DNA of 64,000 bases from Clostridium sp. (GCF_016650035.1 NZ_JAENWM010000002.1:24311-88310), one strand, 5' to 3'. Counted from the first letter of the stretch, positions 1 through 9,161 are shown. Numbers and translations are program-made. Notes: a model not told the origin generated them from the letters alone.

Positions 1-143
1 AAAAGGAAAATATGATAATAGAAACAGAAGTAAAAGGGAGAAAAAGAAGCTATATAATTACTGATAAAGGAAAAGAAATACTACTAGATGAGTATAGAAG
101 ATTAATTACCATGGTTAATGATGGAGTAATGCATATAGAGTGA
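1..143 (+). CDS. PadR-family transcriptional regulator, C-terminal fragment
   Basis: Only the last 46 or so codons lie in the window (reading frame from base 3, TGA at 141-143); the gene starts to the left of it. The visible peptide contains GRKRSYIITDKGKEILLDEY, which matches the beta-wing of the winged helix in PadR regulators (a basic RKRxYxIT stretch followed by a KGKxxL helix). PadR proteins repress neighbouring membrane or efflux genes, and PadR genes are often found directly upstream of DUF2812 membrane proteins, as here (40 bp to the next start). It probably controls that cluster. The ligand is unknown. Confidence 0.75.
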   Translation, partial: KENMIIETEVKGRKRSYIITDKGKEILLDEYRRLITMVNDGVMHIE

Positions 144-182
144 TATTAAGAAAATTTCAAGTATAGGAAGGAGGTAGAAGTA

Positions 183-1535
183 ATGAGAAGTAAGAATACT
201 AAGAGAACATTTTTCAAGTATTTATCCTATGAATGTTCTGCGTTAGAAGAATATCTTGAGAAGATGGCAGGAAAAGGGTGGTTACTTACATCTACAAAAA
301 GAGGTTTTTTTAAATTCAGAAAAATAGAAACAAGAAAAATAAAGTACTCGGTAGAAATACTTAATAAGGTATCTTTTTTTGATCATAAGGACAGTGATGT
401 GTCTTTAGAATATAGGCAATATTGTGAAGCGTCAGGATGGACATATATATGTGAAGATGGTGTGGTTCAAATTTTTTACACTGAGGACGATAAGGATATT
501 ATCTCTATTCATACTGATGAAGAGGAGAAGTTTAAAGTTGTTTTTAAAGATTCTAGTAAATTTGTATATGGTCAAATGTATTTAATTATTTATTTAATTT
601 TTATTATGTTTTTGCAATTATCAAGAAGTACAGAATTTTTATTAACAAATAATATGAGTATATTTGAGTTAATTTTAATATTTTCTGTTATATTGACGAA
701 TTTTATAGGGATTATCAACTTCTATATTTGGGTCATAAAAGCTAAAGGTCGGTTAAAGGAAAACAAGTCAATACATTATAATAGATATAAGTATTTAAAG
801 AGAAAAAATATCTTAATAATAGCCTGCTATTTAATATTAACCCTTATATTTTTAGTAGTATTTGTTTTTGATATACCTGGGAATAGCAAACTATATATTA
901 TTATGGCACTTATAATATTTGTTCCTATGCTATCGGCTATACTATCAGGAAATTGTATTAAAAAATTTATTGATAGAAAAAATTATTCTAAAGAGGCTAA
1001 TTTGGGAATATATGTTGGCGGTATACTATTTTCATTACTAGTTTCATTAGCAATTTCTATTATATTTAGCTATGTTATTGTCGGGAGCATTCCTGATGAA
1101 AGGCAAAGTGAAGTGCCAAATGAAAAAGCAAGATTAACATTCACTGACTTTGGATATGAAAAAAATGGTGATAAAAATATTAATATCCAATTTGATAAAA
1201 GTATATTAGCTCAAAAAACATTCTATTCTTTTAATAATGGGGTTAACTGGTTTAGTTATACTATTTTTGAAAGTAAATATGCTTGGTTAGTTAAATTAGA
1301 TGAGAATAGATTACTAAGTAGACTTAATTATGATATCCCTTTTACTTTTAAGTTAAAACCGGGGAATGCTAATTTACCTGCTAATATTAGAGTTTATTCA
1401 GAGAGGGGCGAGGGTACAAGGAATGATTTTGTATTAGTATCAGAGGATAAAGTTTTTTATTTTATGAGACTTTCAAATGACATAAGTGAAGAAGAATTTT
1501 TAAAGATATCATATAAAAAACTTTTTTTAAAATAA
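183..1535 (+). CDS. DUF2812 domain membrane protein, copy 1
   Basis: This 450-residue protein has an N-terminal soluble domain of about 120 residues with the DUF2812 pattern (FFKYLSYECSALEEYLEKMA, then GWLL, FFKFRK, DHKDSD, CEASGWTYIC). Four hydrophobic segments follow, at about residues 130-150, 155-185, 210-250 and 275-300, and then a soluble C-terminal domain of about 140 residues. The start is supported by an AGGAAGGAGG ribosome-binding site 8-9 bases upstream. DUF2812 proteins are of unknown function and are usually next to PadR regulators. The first of three tandem paralogues; all three keep the same layout, so they were probably made by local duplication. Confidence 0.85.
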   Translation: MRSKNTKRTFFKYLSYECSALEEYLEKMAGKGWLLTSTKRGFFKFRKIETRKIKYSVEILNKVSFFDHKDSDVSLEYRQYCEASGWTYICEDGVVQIFYTEDDKDIISIHTDEEEKFKVVFKDSSKFVYGQMYLIIYLIFIMFLQLSRSTEFLLTNNMSIFELILIFSVILTNFIGIINFYIWVIKAKGRLKENKSIHYNRYKYLKRKNILIIACYLILTLIFLVVFVFDIPGNSKLYIIMALIIFVPMLSAILSGNCIKKFIDRKNYSKEANLGIYVGGILFSLLVSLAISIIFSYVIVGSIPDERQSEVPNEKARLTFTDFGYEKNGDKNINIQFDKSILAQKTFYSFNNGVNWFSYTIFESKYAWLVKLDENRLLSRLNYDIPFTFKLKPGNANLPANIRVYSERGEGTRNDFVLVSEDKVFYFMRLSNDISEEEFLKISYKKLFLK

Positions 1536-1611
1536 GTAATGAAGAGTAATTACTATGGCGAATGATGGATTATTGCATATGGAGAAATCTGAAGATGATT
1601 TTAAGGTATAG
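1534..1611 (+). pseudogene. remnant of a second padR 3' end
   Basis: The gap between DUF2812 copies 1 and 2 translates in one frame to VITMANDGLLHME before a stop at 1609-1611. This closely matches the end of the PadR fragment at 1-143 (LITMVNDGVMHIE), and the DNA matches over at least 60 bases. No start or upstream part is present. It shows that a padR plus DUF2812 unit was duplicated in tandem, and that most of the second padR was then lost. Confidence 0.7.
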
Positions 1612-1627
1612 AGAGGAGGGAAAAATT

Positions 1628-2971
1628 ATGAGAAATAAGGATATAAAAACAACATATTTTATGTATTTACCCTATGAATGTTCTGCTTTAGAAGAGTATC
1701 TTGAGAAAATGGCAAAAAAAGGATGGTTACTTACATCAATGAAAAGAGGTTTTTTCAAATTTAGAAAAATAGAAATAAAGGAAATAAAATATTCAGTAGA
1801 TGTACTTGATAGAGTTTCTATTTTTGATCATAAAGATAGTGATGTAGCTGTAGAATACAGGGAATATTGTAAGACTGCAGGATGGACATATATATGTGAG
1901 GAAGGCGGTACTCAAGTTTTTTGCACAGAGGGTGATAAGGAAATTATATCTATTCATACTGATGAAGAGGAAAAGTTTGAAGTTGTTTTTAAATCTTCAA
2001 TAAAAGTTGTATACGTACAAATGTTTTTAATTATATTTTTTATTTATAATATTTATCGTCAATTAACAAACGATACAGGATTTTCAATAGCATCTAATAT
2101 AGGTATATCTTCAATAATTTTGCAGTTTTCTGTTATATTGATGAATATTATAGTAATTATTAACTTTTTTATTTGGGTCATAAAGGCTAAAAGTTACTTA
2201 AAGAAAAATAAGCTAATGCCTTTTAATAGCTATAAGCAGTTAAGGAGAAAAAATATATTAATGATAGCCTACAATTTAATAGGGTTCATTATATTATTAG
2301 TAGCAATTTTTGATATTCCTGCGAGTAGCAAACCATATATTCCTATAGTATTAATAGTTTTTATTCCTGCAATATCAATAAGTTGTATTAAAAAATATAT
2401 CGATAGAAAAAAATATTCAAAAGATGCTAATATAGGAATATATATTGGTAGTATGATAATTTCATTAGTAGTTGTGAATATTCTTGGTTATGTGGTTCTT
2501 AGCCATGTGGATTTTGATACCGTTACTAATACTAAGCAAAGTGAAGCGCCAACTCAGAAAGCAAGCTTAACATTCGAGGACTTTGGGTATGAAAAAAATG
2601 GGGATAAAAATCTTGATATTAAATATGATAAAAGTATAGTAGCTCAAAAAACATTTTATTCCTGTAGTAATGGGGGTAGCTTTTTAAGCTATACTATTTT
2701 TGAAAGTAAATATCCTTGGTTAATTAAATTGGATGAGAATAGAGTAGTAAGTAGACTTAATAATAATGTTTATAATTATAATTTGAATTTGAATTTAAAA
2801 CTACAAATGACTGATCTACCTAGTAATATTAGAGTTTATTTAGAAGGGGGTGGGGGTACAAAGAATTATTTTGTATTAGTATCAGAGGATAAAGTTATTT
2901 ATTTTATAAAACTTGCAAATGACATAAGTGAAGAAGAATTTTTAAATATGGCATATAAAGAACTTTTTTAG
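1628..2971 (+). CDS. DUF2812 domain membrane protein, copy 2
   Basis: This 447-residue paralogue of the preceding gene has the same soluble DUF2812 domain (YLPYECSALEEYLEKMA, GWLL, DHKDSD), four membrane segments and C-terminal domain. The start is placed at 1628 because GAGAGGAGGG lies directly upstream and the sequence then aligns with the other two copies. A longer reading from 1562 would only add residues translated from the padR remnant in the wrong frame. Copies 1 and 2 are more alike than either is to copy 3, so this was probably the later duplication. Function unknown. Confidence 0.85.
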   Translation: MRNKDIKTTYFMYLPYECSALEEYLEKMAKKGWLLTSMKRGFFKFRKIEIKEIKYSVDVLDRVSIFDHKDSDVAVEYREYCKTAGWTYICEEGGTQVFCTEGDKEIISIHTDEEEKFEVVFKSSIKVVYVQMFLIIFFIYNIYRQLTNDTGFSIASNIGISSIILQFSVILMNIIVIINFFIWVIKAKSYLKKNKLMPFNSYKQLRRKNILMIAYNLIGFIILLVAIFDIPASSKPYIPIVLIVFIPAISISCIKKYIDRKKYSKDANIGIYIGSMIISLVVVNILGYVVLSHVDFDTVTNTKQSEAPTQKASLTFEDFGYEKNGDKNLDIKYDKSIVAQKTFYSCSNGGSFLSYTIFESKYPWLIKLDENRVVSRLNNNVYNYNLNLNLKLQMTDLPSNIRVYLEGGGGTKNYFVLVSEDKVIYFIKLANDISEEEFLNMAYKELF

Positions 2972-2992
2972 TAAGAACATGGAGGGGAAACT

Positions 2993-4300
2993 ATGTGGAA
3001 TAAAAATACAAAGAGAACATTTTTTACTTTTTTGCCCTATGAATGTGCGGCAGCAGAAGAATATCTTGAACTAATGGCAGAAAAGGGATGGTTATTACAA
3101 TCAGTTAAAGGAAAATTTTATAAGTTTAAAAAAACACAGATGAAGAATATAAAATATTCAGTGGATGTACTCCATAAAGTTTCTATTTTCGATCATAAAG
3201 ATAGTGATGTGGCTTTAGAATATAGGGAATATTGCAAGGCAGCTGGGTGGATTTATGTATGTCAGATAGGTAAAATACAAATATTTTATACAGAGGCTGA
3301 TAACAAAACTATTTCGATACATACTGATGAAGAAGAAAAATTTAAATCAGTTTTTAAAGCTTCATTATATAGTATGGGAAGTCAGTTTTTTATAACGATA
3401 CTGTGTGTTTTTAATCTTTATATGCAATTATTTATAGCAGATACCGGGTTTGCACTAGCGACTAATATGGGCATATTATCAATAGTTGGAATGGGTTCGC
3501 TTGTACTTATGAATAGTATAGGATTTGTTAGCTTTTTACTTTGGGTTACAAAAGTTAGAGCTAAATTAAAAAAAGATATAGTTATGAATTATAGTAACTA
3601 TAAGCAAGTAAGGCAAAAAAATATATTTAGAAGCAGCGTTGCTGTAATATATTTTTTTATACTTTTAAAACTTCTTATTTTTGATAATCTTTACTCTAAA
3701 GGATTTAGTATTACTTTCTTAATAATAATGTGCATTCCTATCATAATTATGATATTTGTGCGAAAATTTATTAATAAAAAAAGGTATGCAAAAAATATTA
3801 ACATGGGGATAACTATAGGTAGTGTAGTAGTTTCAACATATGTAATACTAATACTTGTCGTTAGCGTAATTCTTTTTAGTGGCGAAACTTTACAAAATGA
3901 AGTTCCAACTCAAAAATTCAATCTAACAACTGTGGACTTTGGGTTCGTAGGAAATAACGATGAAAGTCCCTATATTAATTTTGATAAAAGCATAATAGCT
4001 CAAAGAGTAGACTATTCTGGCGGTAACGACGACAATTATTTAAGGTATACAATTTTTCAAAGCGACTATCCCTTAGTAGTTAAATTCTATGAAGATAGGT
4101 TATTAAGTAAACTTAATAGTTATGATACTGATTTATTGGAACAAAAAACTAAACTACCTAATAATATTGTGGTTTATTCAGATAGTGAGAAAAGAATGTT
4201 TGTATTAGTGTCAGAAGATAAAGTAGTTAAGATTATAAAAGATTTTATTAATATAACTGAGGAAGAATTTTTGAATAAAGTTTATAAAAAACTTTATTAA
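2993..4300 (+). CDS. DUF2812 domain membrane protein, copy 3
   Basis: This 435-residue third paralogue starts 21 bases after copy 2, with a GGAGGGG ribosome-binding site, so the three genes probably form one transcript. It keeps the DUF2812 N-terminal domain (FLPYECAAAEEYLELMAEKGWLL, DHKDSD, CKAAGW), four membrane segments and the C-terminal extracytoplasmic or cytoplasmic domain, but it differs more in the loops. A strong hairpin terminator follows at once. Function unknown; a membrane-associated role under PadR control is an inference from gene context. Confidence 0.85.
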   Translation: MWNKNTKRTFFTFLPYECAAAEEYLELMAEKGWLLQSVKGKFYKFKKTQMKNIKYSVDVLHKVSIFDHKDSDVALEYREYCKAAGWIYVCQIGKIQIFYTEADNKTISIHTDEEEKFKSVFKASLYSMGSQFFITILCVFNLYMQLFIADTGFALATNMGILSIVGMGSLVLMNSIGFVSFLLWVTKVRAKLKKDIVMNYSNYKQVRQKNIFRSSVAVIYFFILLKLLIFDNLYSKGFSITFLIIMCIPIIIMIFVRKFINKKRYAKNINMGITIGSVVVSTYVILILVVSVILFSGETLQNEVPTQKFNLTTVDFGFVGNNDESPYINFDKSIIAQRVDYSGGNDDNYLRYTIFQSDYPLVVKFYEDRLLSKLNSYDTDLLEQKTKLPNNIVVYSDSEKRMFVLVSEDKVVKIIKDFINITEEEFLNKVYKKLY

Positions 4301-4309
4301 GAAAATGTA

Positions 4310-4340
4310 AAAGGCATATATTTTAGCAATATATGCCTTT
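4310..4340. terminator. bidirectional intrinsic terminator
   Basis: An 11-bp perfect stem (AAAGGCATATA and its complement) with a 9-base loop is followed by a T-rich run. It separates the convergent DUF2812 cluster and the minus-strand SH3-like gene. Confidence 0.85.
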
Positions 4341-4347
4341 CGTTTTG

Positions 4348-4785
4348 TTAAATAGCAGAACCTTCTTCATTATTAACAGTATCATCTAAGGTAATTATGT
4401 TATCTTTTTTTACCCACCCTTTATTATTGATGTTAGTCTGAGATTTTAGACACACTTCATACCAAGCAATATCAAAAATATCAGCGGAATCTTGAATTTC
4501 TAGGGACGTTTCTTTAACTATATTAGTTAAAACCGGTGAACTTTCAATAGGACTTAGATGTAAATTACAACTTTCTTTTATAGTTCCTATTTTAAAAAAT
4601 GGTGCTTTGTACTTTATAATAATTGGTCCCTGCGCATTTCGCGTGCTTGCAATTTTTGATTTGAATTCTCTATTCTGTCTGGAAATAATTTTTAGTTGAG
4701 TTTTCTGGTTTGATAATTTTTGGTTCATGATAGTATAATATACGCCAAAGCATATTAAAAGAATTGCAATTAGAAAAATAAGCAA
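4348..4785 (-). CDS. membrane-anchored SH3-like domain protein
   Basis: This 145-residue protein begins with one hydrophobic segment (about residues 1-20, a signal anchor), then a short polar helix (25-50) and a C-terminal part of about 85 residues. That part resembles a bacterial SH3 domain (GTIKESCNLHLSPIESSPVLTNI, then WYEVC and GWVKKDNI), the pattern of beta-strand domains used in cell-wall binding. It is probably anchored in the membrane facing the wall. The family was not identified precisely and the role is unknown. It is monocistronic, and the intrinsic terminator downstream is shared with the opposing genes. Confidence 0.65.
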   Translation of the reverse strand: MLIFLIAILLICFGVYYTIMNQKLSNQKTQLKIISRQNREFKSKIASTRNAQGPIIIKYKAPFFKIGTIKESCNLHLSPIESSPVLTNIVKETSLEIQDSADIFDIAWYEVCLKSQTNINNKGWVKKDNIITLDDTVNNEEGSAI

Positions 4786-4918
4786 TAATAACGCTCCTTG
4801 TAAATTGATCCTTTTAGATAATGATATATTATTATAATAGAGATTAATTCAAATATTTGTGCATATGTTAAATTGCATAATCCCTAATAGTATATATATT
4901 CAGTAGAAAAGTAAAAAA

Positions 4919-4961
4919 TTCATATAAAAAACCCATTCCATGCATGAGTTTTTTATATGAA
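4919..4961 (-). terminator. intrinsic terminator of the HAD hydrolase gene
   Basis: Two 14-base arms (TTCATATAAAAAAC and its complement) pair perfectly around a 15-base loop just after the stop of the minus-strand gene at 4965. Confidence 0.75.
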
Positions 4962-4964
4962 TAT

Positions 4965-5618
4965 CTAAATGGCCGTAGTTAATTCATGGTATTCGGTTAT
5001 ATACATATCTGCATGACTTATAATATCTTCTTTTTGTTCTTTAGAAAAGTCATCATATACGCCTATTACCTTCATTCCAGCGGCTTTTGCACCTTTAATT
5101 GCAGGGAGTATATCTTCAAATACAATGCATTCTTCTGGTTTTATACCTAATTTTTCAGCTGCAAGTAAATATACATCAGGGAAATTTTTCCCTCTACACA
5201 CTTCGCTGGTGAGGGTTATAGAGTCAAAATAATGGTATATATCATTAGACTTCAAACAAGCTTCTAAAAGAGTTTTACTATTGCTTGTAGCTAGTCCTAT
5301 TTTTATATTTAGTGATTTAAGTAAAGCTAGAAATTGTACTACACCGGGTTTTAGTTTTACAGTGTTAAGATACTCTTCATAGGCAAAATCTGTCCATTCT
5401 TTTTTAATTTCCTCTATGGTATCTGGTATATTAAAATTGATTTTAAAATATGCTGCAGTGTCATCAAAGCTAAGATGCTCTATTTGGCTTTTTAGATTGG
5501 AAGGTAAATCCATATTTCTTTTTTTAAAATAATCTGTATCTATTTTACCCCAAACCCACATAGAATCCACAAGAGTACCATCTAAATCAAAAATTGCAGC
5601 TTTAATATTTGTTAGCAT
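4965..5618 (-). CDS. HAD-superfamily hydrolase, beta-phosphoglucomutase-like
   Basis: This 217-residue protein has all four HAD motifs: FDLDGTLVDS (nucleophile and acid Asp, residues about 10-18), the TSNS motif II (about 111-114), the Lys of motif III (about 144-145, RGKNFPDVY), and FEDILPAIKGAKAAGM (motif IV). The helical cap lies between motifs I and II, as in the subfamily that includes phosphoglycolate phosphatase and beta-phosphoglucomutase. It is cytosolic and hydrolyses or transfers a phosphate from a small metabolite. The substrate cannot be read from the sequence. Confidence 0.85.
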   Translation of the reverse strand: MLTNIKAAIFDLDGTLVDSMWVWGKIDTDYFKKRNMDLPSNLKSQIEHLSFDDTAAYFKINFNIPDTIEEIKKEWTDFAYEEYLNTVKLKPGVVQFLALLKSLNIKIGLATSNSKTLLEACLKSNDIYHYFDSITLTSEVCRGKNFPDVYLLAAEKLGIKPEECIVFEDILPAIKGAKAAGMKVIGVYDDFSKEQKEDIISHADMYITEYHELTTAI

Positions 5619-5704
5619 TCCATCACCTCTTGTATAAGTATAACAGGTGAAACCGGTATTATATACTTGAATTTAAAAACTATTAGCAAAGCTTAATTAA
5701 AAAT

Positions 5705-5733
5705 AACTTAGACGGGCGTTTTCCATCTAAGTT
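5705..5733 (-). terminator. intrinsic terminator of the PAP2 gene
   Basis: An 8-bp stem (AACTTAGA and its complement) is followed on the minus strand by a T-rich run. It lies right after the PAP2-family stop codon. Confidence 0.65.
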
Positions 5734-5737
5734 TCTC

Positions 5738-6262
5738 TTAAAAGAATTTATATGTAAGAATAGAGCAGATAGTTCCAATAAAAATACCCACAATCACATC
5801 TGTAGGGTAATGGACCCCTATGTATATTCTAGAAATACCCACACCACATGCAAGAGGTATAGTTATAAATCCAAACATAGGAAAATATAAAGCTATTATA
5901 ATAGCTAATGAAAATGCACCAGTAGTATGTCCGGATGGGAAGGAGTATTTATCTATACCTATTTTTTTTATATTTAAATTTGGGATATTTATAAAAGGTC
6001 TTAATCTAGTAACGGTCATTTTTAAAATTTTGCCAATACCAGTGCTGATTGTTATAGAAATCATGGCACGAACAGCCATGGCGTGAAGAGTATCACCTTT
6101 TAATAAAAAGACAACGGTGCAAAATACAAACATAAAAGAAAAGGAGCCGAGGTAAGTCATGGCTGGCATTATAATGTCTAGAAATTTACACTTCCAAGAA
6201 TTATTTATAATTTTAAGTAGATTAATATCTCTAAGGCTTATATATTTAATTATTGCTTTCAT
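5738..6262 (-). CDS. PAP2-family membrane phosphatase
   Basis: This 174-residue integral membrane protein has the three PAP2 signature motifs: KMTVTRLRPF (about residue 82-91), PSGHT (about 109-113) and SRIYIGVHYPTD (about 143-154), the last with the nucleophilic His. About five membrane helices are visible. Members remove phosphate from lipid phosphates such as undecaprenyl diphosphate or phosphatidic acid on the outer face of the membrane. A role in recycling undecaprenyl carrier (bcrC-like) is possible but not certain. AAGGGGG precedes the start. Confidence 0.88.
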   Translation of the reverse strand: MKAIIKYISLRDINLLKIINNSWKCKFLDIIMPAMTYLGSFSFMFVFCTVVFLLKGDTLHAMAVRAMISITISTGIGKILKMTVTRLRPFINIPNLNIKKIGIDKYSFPSGHTTGAFSLAIIIALYFPMFGFITIPLACGVGISRIYIGVHYPTDVIVGIFIGTICSILTYKFF

Positions 6263-6351
6263 AAAAACCCCCTTAGATATAACAAATTATTTTTATTAAT
6301 TAATTAATATTGTATCATATTTTAGTAAATATTTATATTGTAAAATATTTA

Positions 6352-7698
6352 CTAAAACTCTCTGAGGAAGATTTTAGTTTTATTTTTATCCTTAAAATCA
6401 TCAACTGTATCAATGCCAATCTTGCTTAAAATCTCGTTCATACAAGCACTATCTATGGCTACCTTAGTTTTACTGCTTTCGGCAAATTCATCTACGGTGC
6501 GCTTACCAGAGATTGCGCTTATAAGCGATTTAGGCCCTCCTACGCATCCACCAATACAACCCATACCCTCTATAAAATTGGCATTTACATTTCCGTTTTG
6601 AGCTTTAGAAAGTAATTCCTTGCATTCATTTACGCCGCTTGCTTGAGTAGCTTTTAATAAACTGTATTTTTCGGGAAATAATCTTTCTATAACCTCTCCA
6701 ATAGCTATAGATACTCCTCCAGTCCTAGCATAAAGCCTACCACCTCTAGAAGCATATTCCGTAGACACGTCTTCTTCTAGTTTATCTAGCTGAATGTTTA
6801 AAGTATCAAAAATATCCTTAAGTTCTGTGAAGGTAAGCACAAAATCTATATCACCTAAAAGGTCATGATCTTTAGCTTCGCCTTTTTTTGCAATGCATGG
6901 GCCTATAAAGACTACCTTGCAGTCAGGGTTTAGCACTTTTAAAACTCTACCTGAGGCAATCATTGGAGATATAGAAGGAGAAACATGCTTCACTAGAGTG
7001 TGGTAAACCTTCCTTACCATCCCTACCCACATAGGGCAACAGCAGGAGGTAATCATTAAATCTTTTTCCTCTTTAACAATTTCATCAAATTCAATAGCTT
7101 CTTTTAATGTAAGCATATCTGCGAAAAAAGCTACTTCGATCATATCTGTAAAACCAATTTTTTTAAATGCGGTTCTAAGTTTATTTATATTAACATTTGC
7201 TCCAAACTGACCAGCGATTGCAGGGGCTACGGTTGCTATTATACTAGAATTTCCTTTTAATAAATTTAATAGGGGAATAAATTCTACTTTATCCATTAAA
7301 GCACTAGTGTGGCATGCATCTACACAAAATCCACAGTCGGTGCATTTCTCATTGTCAATATAGGTAGTATTATTTTTATTATCTATTAATATGGCATCAA
7401 AAGGGCAAGAAGCTTGACAGGGAGTCTCTGGAGCGTTGTCTGTACAACACTTAGTGCAGTTTTTAATTTTGCTTACAACTTTATGATTTGCGTCGTAGGA
7501 TAAGATGGCTTTTTTTAAATCTTCTATGTATTTATCAGAAAAGTCCACATCTACTCCGCAGAGCGAAGAAATTGTAGCACTTAGTTCATTTTTATTTATA
7601 TTTTCCTGAGATAGCAATTTTTGTACGCTATTTTCAAAATCGTCCTCATAATAGGATTTAATAAGGATTTTAAAAATTTCAGTATTAACTTTATTCAA
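6352..7698 (-). CDS. [FeFe] hydrogenase, group-B-like
   Basis: This protein of about 448 residues has an N-terminal helical stretch, a ferredoxin-like domain with two 4Fe-4S Cys sets (CTKCC...CQASCP and CTDCGFCVDAC), and the H-cluster domain. The H-cluster loops are visible: TSCCCPMW (L1), GPCIAKKGEA (L2) and GMGCIGGCVGG (L3). L1 has an extra Cys and L3 has CIGGC instead of the CPGGC usual in group A enzymes; both fit the group B clostridial type. It would oxidise or evolve hydrogen with ferredoxin. The start is put at a TTG (7698), because TTAGGAGTG lies 6 bases upstream of it and no such site precedes the ATG at 7719. Confidence 0.85.
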   Translation of the reverse strand: MNKVNTEIFKILIKSYYEDDFENSVQKLLSQENINKNELSATISSLCGVDVDFSDKYIEDLKKAILSYDANHKVVSKIKNCTKCCTDNAPETPCQASCPFDAILIDNKNNTTYIDNEKCTDCGFCVDACHTSALMDKVEFIPLLNLLKGNSSIIATVAPAIAGQFGANVNINKLRTAFKKIGFTDMIEVAFFADMLTLKEAIEFDEIVKEEKDLMITSCCCPMWVGMVRKVYHTLVKHVSPSISPMIASGRVLKVLNPDCKVVFIGPCIAKKGEAKDHDLLGDIDFVLTFTELKDIFDTLNIQLDKLEEDVSTEYASRGGRLYARTGGVSIAIGEVIERLFPEKYSLLKATQASGVNECKELLSKAQNGNVNANFIEGMGCIGGCVGGPKSLISAISGKRTVDEFAESSKTKVAIDSACMNEILSKIGIDTVDDFKDKNKTKIFLREF

Positions 7699-7840
7699 AA
7701 GAATCACTCCTAATTTCATACTTTCAATATAATAATAATTTAACCGGTATTAAGAAAAAATATTAAAATGGTAGCATGTTAATTATTTTGTGAAAAAGAA
7801 GTGATTTTATGCATAGAAGTGAATTAAAAATATACAATAA

Positions 7841-7870
7841 AAAAAGAGTTGTCATTAGACAACTCTTTTT
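7841..7870 (-). terminator. intrinsic terminator of tRNA-Pro
   Basis: A stem of AAAAAGAGTTGTC and its complement with a 4-base loop is followed by a T run on the minus strand, and begins directly after the encoded CCA end of the tRNA. Confidence 0.85.
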
Positions 7871-7945
7871 GGTCGGGGTGACAGGGATTGAACCTGCGAC
7901 CTCATGGTCCCAAACCACGCGCGCTCCCAGCTGCGCTACACCCCG
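7870..7945 (-). tRNA. tRNA-Pro (UGG)
   Basis: A complete cloverleaf can be folded, with a CGGGGTG acceptor stem paired to CACCCCG, anticodon loop TTTGGGA (anticodon TGG), T-loop GGTTCAATCC and an encoded CCA. It has its own terminator immediately downstream. Confidence 0.95.
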
Positions 7946-8165
7946 ACGACAAGATTTATTATATAATAGAATTGGATAAAAGTCAACAGTATGTGAAAAA
8001 ACTTTTTTTAAATTATGTGAAAATACTTTTTCAAAATACATAAGCTGTTATTTAAGAATACATTTAAGTCTATACATGATAATACTTACAAGCTATAATT
8101 TAAAGTGGAATACAGTTTGGAAGGCTTTATTTGTATTTAAAGAATAGTATGTGGGGGTGAGAATT

Positions 8166-8786
8166 ATGTATAAATATTTAATAGAGGGCTTACTTATAGG
8201 ATTTGCTTACGTGGCACCTATAGGTACACAGAATATATTTGTAATTAACACAGCTATACGTAAAAGCAGGTTAAAGGCATACCAAGTGGCCTTTATTACT
8301 ATATTTTTTGATATATCCCTTGCACTTTCATGTTTTTTTGGAATGGGAGCACTTATGGAAAATTTTAAAATTTTAAAGATGATTATTCTTTTAATAGGAA
8401 GTGTAGCCGTAATTTATATTGGTATAGGCCTTATGAGACAAGTGCCAAAAGGGACCTATGAAGAAACGGTGGATGTGGATAAATCAATTATAAAAATAAT
8501 ATGGACGTGTTTTGCAGTCACTTGGTTAAATCCTCAAGCTATAATTGATGGATCCTTATTGCTAGGACCTATGAGAGCTTCCTTACCTTTAAATATGGGT
8601 ATTTACTCTATTATAGGAGTTTGCTTGGCCTCATTAATTTGGTTTACTTCACTTGCAACAATTGTGTCACTATTTAAAGGGAAATTTAACATTAAAGTTA
8701 TTAGAATAATAAATTTAGTATGTGGGGTAGTTATAATGCTTTATGGATTTAAATTAGCGTATTCCTTTGTTAAATTAATCATTTGA
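8166..8786 (+). CDS. LysE-family amino acid exporter
   Basis: This 206-residue membrane protein has six predicted helices and the family's opening pattern (LIGFAYVAPIGTQNIFVINTAIR) and WLNPQAIID in the middle, close to ArgO/LysE basic amino acid exporters. It would pump lysine, arginine or a similar amino acid out of the cytoplasm. GGGGGTGA lies 5 bases before the ATG at 8166; the GTG at 8151 overlaps that ribosome-binding site region and is less likely. Single-gene transcript, ending at a hairpin. Confidence 0.85.
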   Translation: MYKYLIEGLLIGFAYVAPIGTQNIFVINTAIRKSRLKAYQVAFITIFFDISLALSCFFGMGALMENFKILKMIILLIGSVAVIYIGIGLMRQVPKGTYEETVDVDKSIIKIIWTCFAVTWLNPQAIIDGSLLLGPMRASLPLNMGIYSIIGVCLASLIWFTSLATIVSLFKGKFNIKVIRIINLVCGVVIMLYGFKLAYSFVKLII

Positions 8787-8794
8787 AGGAAGAA

Positions 8795-8831
8795 AGCAGT
8801 TTGTGGAAATTATATCATCCACAAAACTGCT
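8795..8831. terminator. bidirectional intrinsic terminator
   Basis: A stem of about 13 bp with one bulged base (AGCAGTTTGTGGA against TCCACAAAACTGCT) sits between convergent genes and is followed by T-rich sequence on the plus strand. Confidence 0.7.
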
Positions 8832-8840
8832 CTCTATTTA

Positions 8841-9161
8841 TCATTTTTTAGCATCCTTTTCTTTATCGCCAATACCTCTAGTAGGCACAGTAGACATAAC
8901 GAAACCTACCAGTATAGACACTAAGGCAGGTGCTATTACGTTAATATATACTATAAATCTAGTTTTGTATAAAACTAAAGCAACAAGAGAAGTGATTAGC
9001 ACACTAGCTACAAAAATAATAATTACAAATTTTGCGAAAGAACTCATAAATTTTTCATACAACCTATGACGAGTTGGTCCACTTATAATACTCCTAAACA
9101 GAAAGTAGGAAGCAAAAATTATTACAATATCCACTATAGCTGAAACTAGAAAATTTTTCAT
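8841..9161 (-). CDS. small integral membrane protein of unknown function
   Basis: This 106-residue protein has three hydrophobic segments (about residues 3-25, 45-65, 70-95), separated by short charged loops, and a lysine-rich C-terminus (KEKDAKK). The start is placed at the ATG that follows GGAGG by 8 bases. The upstream TTG in the same frame lies on the ribosome-binding site itself. I do not recognise the family. It is transcribed alone, convergent with the exporter gene. Confidence 0.6.
   Translation of the reverse strand: MKNFLVSAIVDIVIIFASYFLFRSIISGPTRHRLYEKFMSSFAKFVIIIFVASVLITSLVALVLYKTRFIVYINVIAPALVSILVGFVMSTVPTRGIGDKEKDAKK

Noticed and set aside
7763..8041. 92-residue minus-strand open frame
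   Set aside because: It runs through the tRNA-Pro gene and its terminator, so it is a chance frame.
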